Positions 1 through 5,597 of a stretch of DNA of 14,493 bases are shown one piece after another. A program made the position numbers and the translations under genes. Source of the stretch: an uncultured Eubacteriales bacterium. GTDB lineage: Bacteria; Bacillota; Clostridia; Oscillospirales; CAG-272. The notes under the pieces were generated by a model, which was given only the letters and a program-made list of their open reading frames with translations, searched no databases and was not told the DNA's origin. Location of the stretch: the NCBI GenBank assembly GCA_900546315.1, contig URCP01000075.1, forward strand, positions 1 to 14,493, given 5' to 3'. The first letter of the stretch is position 1, and each line of letters opens with the position of its first letter.

Positions 1-79
1 AGCAGAACTCGTCGTTCGTGTTTCCGGTTATAATATAGTGCGTTCTCCGCGTGTCGGAAAATACAGTCGCTGTCATCAT
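1..79 (-). CDS. Start of a sixth chaperone-operon gene, cut by the window edge
   Basis: Only the first 26 codons are present. They begin MMTATVFSDTRRTHYIITGN and stay open to base 1. The start codon (77-79) overlaps the stop of the preceding gene (76-78) in an ATGA arrangement, the usual sign of translational coupling, so this is very probably the next gene of the Hsp70-like operon. A second in-frame ATG follows immediately at 74-76. The visible residues are too few to assign a family; the stretch around YIITG has the hydrophobic-then-Gly look of a beta strand and turn, which is not diagnostic. I do not recognise it. It could be anything from another actin-fold ATPase to an unrelated partner. 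Confidence 0.6.
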   Translation of the reverse strand, partial: MMTATVFSDTRRTHYIITGNTNDEFC

Positions 80-600
80 CTGCCTCCGCGGTCACTGTCC
101 GCCGTTCCGCTCAGTCTGTCCGCGCTGCTGTCCGGGTCTATCAGGCGCAGGGTCTCACTGTGATCCCGCTCTTCCGCCGCGACGCAGTCAGAAAGCATCT
201 TGTCAAGCCTTGTGAGAGCCTTCTCGATCAGGTCGGAATTCTCCTTGATTTCCCGCAGAGCCGCGTCGTCGAGCTTTTCCGACAGCTCGTCCGAGACGGC
301 GCCGCTTATCTCTTTCTCACGCCGCATTGCCTCAAACGGCTTCGATACAGCCTCATACCATGCTTTGTATTCCCTCACGCGGGAGGTCAGAGAAGAAATA
401 TCGGTATCAACCGCGGTCACAGTATCGTTTTTCACCGCCATATCCCCCGGCGCGAGCCCTTCGCGCTCCGCCATGCGGAGTATCGCCGAGAGCAGTTTGT
501 GTACGTAAACCGGCAGCGCTGCGTCGTCCGCGCCGGCGATTCTGTCTGCGCAGTTCTTTATCTCCCTGGCGAACCTGTGTCTGTTTCTCTCTTCCATCAT
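76..600 (-). CDS. Unrecognised small helical, charged protein of the chaperone operon
   Basis: This 174-residue protein has no family I can name. It is highly charged and almost entirely helix-compatible. Residues about 66-145 are rich in E, K, R and L with few prolines and could form a coiled coil or helical bundle. The last 25 residues are Asp/Ser/Gly-rich and probably disordered. No signal peptide or membrane segment is seen, so it should be cytosolic. Its ATG (598-600) overlaps the stop of the gene before it by 4 nt, and its own stop overlaps the next start by 4 nt, so it is embedded in the operon. A second ATG lies directly after the first; either could be used. A structural or adaptor role with the two Hsp70-like proteins is an inference from context only. 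Confidence 0.75.
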   Translation of the reverse strand: MMEERNRHRFAREIKNCADRIAGADDAALPVYVHKLLSAILRMAEREGLAPGDMAVKNDTVTAVDTDISSLTSRVREYKAWYEAVSKPFEAMRREKEISGAVSDELSEKLDDAALREIKENSDLIEKALTRLDKMLSDCVAAEERDHSETLRLIDPDSSADRLSGTADSDRGGR

Positions 601-1364
601 GAATCACTCCTGACCGCGGCTCCGGCGCGAGGTATCATCAGCGTGGCGCGCGAGCTTCCGTTTTGCAGCAGTAAATTATTCTCCCCGGAGCGGCACGCGA
701 ACACGAATCCGCGGACATATTCCGGTACGTCAAGCGTGAACAGCTCCCCGCCCGCCCTTACGTTCAGAACTCCTCCGGCGCAGTAGAATCCGTTCTCCGT
801 GTTCTCATCCCCGGAGTCAGACAGCCTGATCTCGGTCTCGTTTCCATCCTTATCGAGAAGAATGAGAAAAATATCCTCGTTCTCTCGTCCGCGAGACGTA
901 TCGGAAAAAGCCGCGCGCCGTCCGGCAAGGATCAGATCACGGAGCGTCCCCGGAATTCTCTCAAAGCGCCTGTCAAAGCAGGCGAGCTCGTCGTCATACG
1001 CGAGCGCCGCTCTGAGATTTTCCTCAAGCCGTCCCGCGTCGTCTCCGACAACTATTATACGCATAGTGTCCTCCTCGTCGGGAGTGATACTCATGACGAG
1101 CCTGTCGGCGCACTCCTTCATGTCGTCATACATGAGTTCCGTATACGCGATCGGTATACAGCCGCACGGACTTTCATTTTTATGCCGTACAAGAGCTGCC
1201 CGCATACCAACGGCGTCAGCGATCAGCATAAGCCCGCCGTACCCGCCGGATATGATATCGGCTCCGACAGCCGCGGATACAAGCTCCTCGGCGCCGCACG
1301 TCATGTGTTTCTTTTTCGTTCTCTGCTTCACGGATTCACCTTTACCCATTTTGTCCATGTTCAT
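597..1364 (-). CDS. Unrecognised 255-residue protein of the chaperone operon
   Basis: I do not recognise a family. After a basic N-terminus (residues about 7-20 rich in K and R), residues 23-60 are small and hydrophobic with a Gly-rich turn (IISGGYGG), compatible with an alpha/beta fold. Residues about 100-155 read IIVVGDD, then amphipathic helices. Residues about 165-250 look beta-rich (FLILLDKDGN, FTLDVPEYVRGFVF). The VVGDD-then-helix segment faintly resembles the adenosine motif of actin-fold ATPases, but this is too weak to call. The start at 1364 lies 23 nt inside the preceding gene and has GGAAG five bases upstream; in-frame ATGs at 1358 and 1349 are alternatives without a better ribosome site. 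No signal peptide is seen. Operon membership is clear; function is unknown. Confidence 0.75.
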   Translation of the reverse strand: MNMDKMGKGESVKQRTKKKHMTCGAEELVSAAVGADIISGGYGGLMLIADAVGMRAALVRHKNESPCGCIPIAYTELMYDDMKECADRLVMSITPDEEDTMRIIVVGDDAGRLEENLRAALAYDDELACFDRRFERIPGTLRDLILAGRRAAFSDTSRGRENEDIFLILLDKDGNETEIRLSDSGDENTENGFYCAGGVLNVRAGGELFTLDVPEYVRGFVFACRSGENNLLLQNGSSRATLMIPRAGAAVRSDS

Positions 1365-2133
1365 TGATTCTTCCGACAGTGACCGACGCCTCGATCAGAA
1401 CCTCTGGCGGCTCGCCGTTTCCGGTCACCAGAAGTACTCCCGGGGACTCAACGGTCAATATACTGAGATTCCCGCCATCATCATCCGCGTCCGCCCCATT
1501 GGTATCCGGCGCCGAATGCAGCGCCGGGTCAAAACGTTCCCCCGGCTCCGGCTCGATCACTCTCAGCCCCGCGTCCTCCAGAGCCCCGGCGAAACGTTCG
1601 CGTATCCGACCAAGCTTCGCCGAAACCGCGCGCATCTCCTCCGGAGCGTCCGCCTCGAGCACTCTCTTTCCAAGAGATGACGATATACCGGCGAGATTTA
1701 CGAACACGGCGGCGAGCCGTCCGTATTCGTGCCTGAAAAGGCTGACCTGCCACTCCCTGAGCGCGCTTATCAGCTCCGCGCGGCAGTCGTTCAGTGCGTT
1801 TATCATCCTGAACTGCATATCGTTCGTCAGATCCTTCGCCGCTTTGCGGAGATCACCAGCCTCGTCGGCGCGGCTCTCTTCCGGCACGATACTGCGGCAG
1901 CGCTCCGAAAGTTCGCGGCGCAGGGTCTCGTTCTTCTCCTTCAGCTCTCCGACCTCGCGGCGCAGAGCGTTAATTTCCTCTGTGAGCCGTGTCCGGGAGC
2001 GTTTCTCATCGTTCAGACGGTCAAGCACGTCCTCAAGCTCTGTCTCCGCGCACTCAAGGCGCATCGACAGATCGCAGTTCTCGTTTCTGAGCGTTTCGTT
2101 CTCAACTCTCAGCTTGTCTGTGTTGTCAGTCAT
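1342..2133 (-). CDS. GrpE-like nucleotide exchange factor with long N-terminal coiled coil
   Basis: Predicted co-chaperone that would release ADP from an Hsp70 partner. Of 263 residues, about 5-80 form a strongly charged heptad-type coiled coil, about 95-185 are helical, and the end carries the GrpE signature: GLRVIEPEPGERFDPALHS at about 189-207 matches the family pattern G(V)xxI.P.Ge.FDPxxHxA. It is followed by a short beta segment (SILTVESPGVLLVTG, then EPPEVLIEASVTVG) that parallels the GrpE beta domain ending in RPAxVxV. The start at 2133 was chosen because AAGGAGG lies six bases upstream; an upstream ATG at 2250 would lie inside the preceding gene without such a site. It begins 11 nt after the stop of the degenerate Hsp70 gene. 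It is longer than usual GrpE (about 180-220 residues) and divergent, so I give no symbol. Its likely clients are the two adjacent Hsp70-like proteins. Confidence 0.72.
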   Translation of the reverse strand: MTDNTDKLRVENETLRNENCDLSMRLECAETELEDVLDRLNDEKRSRTRLTEEINALRREVGELKEKNETLRRELSERCRSIVPEESRADEAGDLRKAAKDLTNDMQFRMINALNDCRAELISALREWQVSLFRHEYGRLAAVFVNLAGISSSLGKRVLEADAPEEMRAVSAKLGRIRERFAGALEDAGLRVIEPEPGERFDPALHSAPDTNGADADDDGGNLSILTVESPGVLLVTGNGEPPEVLIEASVTVGRINEHGQNG

Positions 2134-2144
2134 ACAGCGCCTCC

Positions 2145-3494
2145 TTAACAACTGTAATCGGTCCTGAAGCTCTCGGTGAGACAGGTACCGCTCCTCAGTC
2201 TCGCCCTCACCGTGACAAGTCCGTCGGCTCCGAGCAGCATGGAAATCCACGCCGTCTCGTCCTTCGGTATTCCGAAAGCGACGCGTCGGACCTCGGTGCA
2301 GTCGCGCGTGTCGCTGATATCGGTCGTCGCTCTGTCCGTCCTGCGAAACACGGTTATCACCGTCTGCGCAGCGCTGCCGGTCACGGCAAGCTCACCGCTC
2401 ACCGCCGGAAGCCGCGTCCCGGCGCCGACCATCGTCAGGACTCCGAGCCTGCCGCCGCGGTCCGGCGTGACGGTTATTCCGAAGCAGTGCCCGAGCCTGC
2501 GGCATTTTCTCTTTTCGGAGGCTATCAGCGCCGCGCCGAAAGCCTCAGCGCCATCAGGACGCTCCGGAACAAACACCTTCTTCTTCGGAAGACCGAGAGT
2601 CGAGAGGTACCCGCACATACGCTTCGTGACCGCTCCGAGCAGCATTCCGCCGGCCGTGAGGATTACCGCGTCCGGGCTGTGTCCGGCGTCCCGCGCCTCC
2701 TCAAAGACTGTTCCGATGACCTCGAGCTGTTCGTCGTATGTCATCACCGCCTTATCCGTGAACTCCTCCCGCATTATTGTGACCGGGCAGACCGAATAGT
2801 TGTGCCTTATCTTCACCGTCGCGGTTCTGTGACTGTTCAGATTCTTCATGAGCGAAACGCAGGCGTTGCGGATACTCTTCATCGATGTGTCGGCGGTTAT
2901 CCCGTGCGCCTCGTACAGCTTTTCCGAGATGAGCAGACCGGCGATGGCGCGCAGCTTCCCGCACCCGTCCGCGCACTCACGCGACGACACAACCGTATAC
3001 CCGAGATCAGGTCTGACCGCCACGGCAGACACACGGAACGCCGAATCACCGAAGTCGACGACAAGGACAGTTTCCTCACTGCCGCGCGTAACCCCGCTCG
3101 TCACAAAGTGGCACACGGCTGACGCCGCCGCGCCGGGCAGCACACATAAAACATCGATTGTCCATCCGTTTCCGACGCGCGCTCCGGCGTTTCTGACGGT
3201 ATCCATAAGCTTTCCCGCGGTTTCCGGGTCTTTTTCGAGTCCGCCGCGGCAGGTGAGAACGACGGTCGCTGAGCGGTCAGCCATGTCAGCCGCCGTCCTC
3301 GCGTCGAAATCGTGTATCGTCTCGCAAAGCAGTTTCTCGTATATATCGTCTGCCGACTTTACTGCCGTTTGCAGGGACAATTCCCCGCCGGCACGAAAGT
3401 CAGCCGGCATCACCCTCACTATCTCCTCACCGTCATCCCCGCGCGCGGCGATGCCCGCCGTCGCCGTTCCGATGTCAATACCTATATAAAGCAT
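2145..3494 (-). CDS. Short, degenerate Hsp70-like (actin-fold) protein
   Basis: This 449-residue protein keeps the Hsp70 outline: phosphate-1 motif IGIDIGTATAGIA at 4-16, phosphate-2-like VVDFGDSAFRVSAV at 145-158, adenosine motif AVILTAGG at 276-283, and PDGAEAFGAALIA at 313-325 (compare PDEAVAYGAA). The last 115 residues have fragments of a substrate-binding beta domain (CFGITV, VGAGTRLP, VITVFRRTD). Several catalytic features are missing. The Glu of the NEPTAAA connector is replaced (VLPGAAA, about 118-124). The GGGT of phosphate 2 is GDSA. The subdomain IB stretch that carries the catalytic Lys in DnaK is very short. It may therefore bind nucleotide without hydrolysing it well. It starts at 3494, sharing one base with the stop of the full Hsp70 gene (TGATG), so the two are probably translated together. 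No signal peptide or C-terminal lid is evident. Confidence 0.85.
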   Translation of the reverse strand: MLYIGIDIGTATAGIAARGDDGEEIVRVMPADFRAGGELSLQTAVKSADDIYEKLLCETIHDFDARTAADMADRSATVVLTCRGGLEKDPETAGKLMDTVRNAGARVGNGWTIDVLCVLPGAAASAVCHFVTSGVTRGSEETVLVVDFGDSAFRVSAVAVRPDLGYTVVSSRECADGCGKLRAIAGLLISEKLYEAHGITADTSMKSIRNACVSLMKNLNSHRTATVKIRHNYSVCPVTIMREEFTDKAVMTYDEQLEVIGTVFEEARDAGHSPDAVILTAGGMLLGAVTKRMCGYLSTLGLPKKKVFVPERPDGAEAFGAALIASEKRKCRRLGHCFGITVTPDRGGRLGVLTMVGAGTRLPAVSGELAVTGSAAQTVITVFRRTDRATTDISDTRDCTEVRRVAFGIPKDETAWISMLLGADGLVTVRARLRSGTCLTESFRTDYSC

Positions 3495-5188
3495 CAGTGT
3501 TCCTCGCGCTCCTTGTCATCATACATCCCGACTCCGCGGGTGTTTATCTCGGGCGGCAGCGAGATCACTCCGGAAACGCTCCGGTTAACATCGTCGTGCA
3601 GCCACGCCTCAAGCCTGCCGAGTCCCATTCCGTCGACTCCGAAAAGATAGTGTATCTTTGTCCCGCGCGGCATCTCTCCGCCGAAACCGAGCTCGAGCTC
3701 AAGCCTCGACTCCCAGTCGCGCTCAGGCGCTGTGTCGTCCGGGTCCTCTGTCGTCGCCTCGAAAAGCTTTATGCGTATACGGTCGGAGTCTTCGTTCAGG
3801 CTGCACGTTCTGACCTCGTCCGCGGCGCACGGTATCACGGTACCGCGGCGTATCAGACGATGGATGTACAGATATCCCGGCTCTCCGGGCTTCTTCGTCT
3901 CGTCGCAGTACTCGATTCCGATGTCCGCTCTCGTGCGCTTCAGCACTGTCAGCGGTCTGTCCGCCGGGTCGCCGGACGACGTCTCGTCGGCGTTTATTTC
4001 CATCGCCGCGTATCTCGCCGTTCCGTAGCAGACCGACAGCTCCGGTTCAAAGACGGCAAACCTGTCGGCGTACTCCGGCAGAGCCGCCCTCAGAGTCTCA
4101 CCGATCATCGGCATTTTCGACGCCCCGCCGGAGAGAACCACGTGCTCCGGGATAAAATCCGGGTTGCGCCTCAGAAGCGCCGACGCCCTCTCGCCGATAC
4201 GTGATAGCAGATCACGCGACTCTGCCTCAAACTCCGCGCGGGTCACGTTTATCTCGAGAAACTCGCCGCCGTGCATCAGGTCGCTGACATCCGTAGACTC
4301 CGAAACCGAAAGCCTCCGCTTAACGTCCTCGGTCATCCTGCAAAGCATCGTGCGCTCGGCGTTCGTCAGCTTTCCGCCTGCGGCGTTCTCCGCCTTCGAA
4401 AGGAGCAGTCCGGTCAGTCGGTCCGAAAAGTCGAGACCGCCTATGTCCGGTATCCCGTCGCACGCGACGATATCGTAATATCTGACCGCGCCAACGTTCT
4501 CTTTCCCGTCCGGGTACGCCGTGAGCAGCGCCATGTCGAACGTGCCTCCGCCGACGTCTATCTCAAGCACCTTCGATTCCGGCTTCTTCTCCCGCATACT
4601 CGCGAGAAAGTTCAGCGCCGCTGCCGCCGGCTCGCATATCGTGCCCCTGACCCTGAAATTTGTCCCGTCCTCAAGCGTCGCCGAATTAATGAGTCTGACG
4701 AATCTCGTGAGCTTCGCGAGCCCGAAATCCGCGCCCGCCGGATATGACAGGAAGATATCCCTCACCGGTCCGATGCCCATATAACCGAGCCGCTCGTTCA
4801 CACCTTGCAGGAACGCCTCAGCCGTCGCCGTCACCGCCGTGTCATACCGGAACGACGTATCATTGACGAGAAAAGGCTTTCCGTCCGCTCCGGCTATCGC
4901 CTCGCCTATGTGGCTCTTGAGTCTCGCCACCCTCGCGAAGCCGTTCTTCGGTCTCTCCGCGTCCGCACCGAAGCGCATATTCCCGTGCCGGTCGACCGCG
5001 AAGAAGGACGAGACCCCATCCGGGTGCTCACTCGGATCGAGATTTCTGCACTCGCCCGATCCGTCCGGTCCGGTCCGCGTCCGGTCGATATAGGCGGCTT
5101 TCAGCTTATAGTTGCCAAAATCGAGAGATATCGCGGTATCCGTATGTTCCGTATGTTCCGTATGTTCCGTATGTTCCGTATGTTCCAT
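3494..5188 (-). CDS. Hsp70-family chaperone-like ATPase with (EHT)5 N-terminus
   Basis: First gene of the operon, 564 residues, shorter than DnaK (about 610-640). After M-(EHT)5 the nucleotide-binding domain runs from about 18 to 400: phosphate 1 ISLDFGNYKL (20-29), a Lys at about 91 in LKSHIG matching the catalytic Lys of DnaK, connector ICEPAAAALNFL (about 184-195), phosphate 2 EIDVGGGTFDMALL (209-222), IGGLDFSDRL (249-258), and adenosine motif VVLSGGASKMP (350-360). The E, D and T used in catalysis are kept, so it should hydrolyse ATP. Residues about 410-550 match a substrate-binding beta domain (IRRGTVIP; PRGTKIHYLFGVD); the helical lid is absent. The phosphate-1 threonines are replaced (GNY for GTT). 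The ATG at 5188 is the only plausible start, but the nearest Shine-Dalgarno (AAAGGAG, 5203-5209) is 14 nt away. The partner proteins follow directly. Confidence 0.92.
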   Translation of the reverse strand: MEHTEHTEHTEHTEHTDTAISLDFGNYKLKAAYIDRTRTGPDGSGECRNLDPSEHPDGVSSFFAVDRHGNMRFGADAERPKNGFARVARLKSHIGEAIAGADGKPFLVNDTSFRYDTAVTATAEAFLQGVNERLGYMGIGPVRDIFLSYPAGADFGLAKLTRFVRLINSATLEDGTNFRVRGTICEPAAAALNFLASMREKKPESKVLEIDVGGGTFDMALLTAYPDGKENVGAVRYYDIVACDGIPDIGGLDFSDRLTGLLLSKAENAAGGKLTNAERTMLCRMTEDVKRRLSVSESTDVSDLMHGGEFLEINVTRAEFEAESRDLLSRIGERASALLRRNPDFIPEHVVLSGGASKMPMIGETLRAALPEYADRFAVFEPELSVCYGTARYAAMEINADETSSGDPADRPLTVLKRTRADIGIEYCDETKKPGEPGYLYIHRLIRRGTVIPCAADEVRTCSLNEDSDRIRIKLFEATTEDPDDTAPERDWESRLELELGFGGEMPRGTKIHYLFGVDGMGLGRLEAWLHDDVNRSVSGVISLPPEINTRGVGMYDDKEREEH

Positions 5189-5194
5189 ATGATC
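5141..5194. repeat. Tandem 9-bp repeat at the start of the Hsp70-like gene
   Basis: Five perfect copies of CGTATGTTC (plus strand) run from 5141 to 5185. A sixth, degenerate unit (CATATGATC, two mismatches) at 5186-5194 contains the start codon. On the coding strand each unit is GAACATACG, reading Glu-His-Thr. Because the unit is 9 bp, copy-number change would lengthen or shorten the N-terminus without shifting frame. Confidence 0.93.
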
Positions 5195-5238
5195 CCAAAT
5201 GACTCCTTTCCGACCGCCGGAAACTCGGCTGTATCACT

Positions 5239-5292
5239 AAAAAATAGCGGAACGGACATCAGAGCACCGGGTCTCATCCGCACGTTCCGCTA
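5239..5292 (-). terminator. Attenuator-like intrinsic terminator in the chaperone operon leader
   Basis: Read on the minus strand, TAGCGGAACG (5292-5283) pairs perfectly with CGTTCCGCTA (5254-5245) across a 28-nt loop and is followed by TTTTTT (5244-5239). It lies about 80 nt after the predicted transcription start and 50 nt before the first start codon. Read-through would therefore have to be controlled for the operon to be expressed. On the plus strand no U-tract follows the stem, so it is not a terminator for a plus-strand transcript. Confidence 0.7.
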
Positions 5293-5343
5293 AAACGACG
5301 TCTCACAATGATACCGACGCTTCAAAACATTAAAACATTCCGC

Positions 5344-5368
5344 AAAGTATGATTTTGTACCATACTTT
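5344..5368. promoter_or_regulatory. 8-9-8 inverted repeat at the operon +1, candidate operator
   Basis: AAAGTATG (5344-5351) and CATACTTT (5361-5368) are perfect complements separated by 9 bases. The repeat begins about 9 bases downstream of the minus-strand -10 box, so it covers the predicted transcription start. The geometry recalls CIRCE (9-9-9, bound by HrcA), but the arm sequence is different from TTAGCACTC. It could be a repressor site or a 5' mRNA hairpin. Confidence 0.55.
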
Positions 5369-5376
5369 TCCAGTAT

Positions 5377-5405
5377 ATTATAACACTCAGGCAATGTTCT
5401 GTCAA
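5377..5405 (-). promoter_or_regulatory. Sigma-A promoter of the chaperone operon
   Basis: On the minus strand there is TTGACA (5405-5400), a 17-nt spacer, and TATAAT (5382-5377), a perfect consensus. The predicted start near 5370 gives a leader of about 180 nt before the Hsp70-like start codon. Confidence 0.88.
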
Positions 5406-5438
5406 GATGCCGCGTGAAATTTCGTCATAAAATACATT

Positions 5439-5469
5439 TTTGTCCCACATTTATGTCAATTTGTCACAG
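5439..5469. repeat. Two TTTGTCnCA direct repeats 21 bp apart
   Basis: TTTGTCCCAC starts at 5439 and TTTGTCACAG starts at 5460, an offset of 21 bp or two helical turns. Tandem half-sites at this spacing are typical of AraC-family binding (AraC I1/I2 is a known case). They lie between the two divergent promoters, about 47 bp upstream of the AraC -35 box. The motif is short, so the match could be chance. Confidence 0.3.
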
Positions 5470-5515
5470 TTAACGCGAACTTTTTTGCCGGTCCGAATAT
5501 GATGTTCCCTGACTA

Positions 5516-5544
5516 TTGACTTAAGAAAGAATATATGGTAAAAT
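5516..5544 (+). promoter_or_regulatory. Sigma-A promoter of the AraC-family gene
   Basis: TTGACT (5516-5521), a 17-nt spacer ending in TGG (extended -10), and TAAAAT (5539-5544). The predicted start near 5551 gives a leader of about 47 nt. Confidence 0.82.
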
Positions 5545-5597
5545 ATTAGCATACAGCTCGCGGCATCTCATACACAAAAAAGGAAGGCAGGGATCTC

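Larger units (their letters stand above)
5189..5597. other. Divergent regulatory region between chaperone operon and AraC gene
   Basis: This 409-base gap holds no credible gene. It contains, left to right: the distant Shine-Dalgarno of the Hsp70 gene (5203-5209), an attenuator-like hairpin (5239-5292), a tandem 8-mer AAAACATT x2 (5324-5339), an 8-9-8 inverted repeat (5344-5368), the minus-strand operon promoter (5377-5405), a pair of TTTGTCnCA direct repeats 21 bp apart (5439 and 5460), the plus-strand AraC promoter (5516-5544), and the AraC ribosome site AGGAAGG (5581-5587). It is clearly more AT-rich than the flanking genes. Confidence 0.85.

Noticed and set aside
799..1680. A 293-codon open frame on the plus strand, and similar Ser/Arg-rich frames at 1364-2167 and 2176-2799
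   Set aside because: They lie opposite the operon genes, are Ser/Arg-rich translations of antisense sequence, and span gene boundaries without promoters or ribosome sites.
5141..5194. Short regular repeats considered as a CRISPR or iteron array
   Set aside because: Units are 9 bp, directly abutting with no spacers, and lie in a coding frame; there are no cas or rep genes nearby.
5106..5198. A 30-codon TTG-started frame through the 9-bp repeats (Gly-Tyr-Thr repeats) that sits closer to the AAAGGAG site
   Set aside because: A possible leader peptide, but TTG with only a 4-nt spacer and pure repeat content is weak, and no regulatory logic is visible.
5344..5368. Inverted repeat considered as a true CIRCE/HrcA site
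   Set aside because: The spacer length matches, but the arms are AAAGTATG rather than TTAGCACTC, so only the geometry is similar.
5239..5370. Leader considered as a T-box or a known riboswitch
   Set aside because: No T-box AGGGTGGNACCGCG element or other conserved riboswitch core could be found in the leader.
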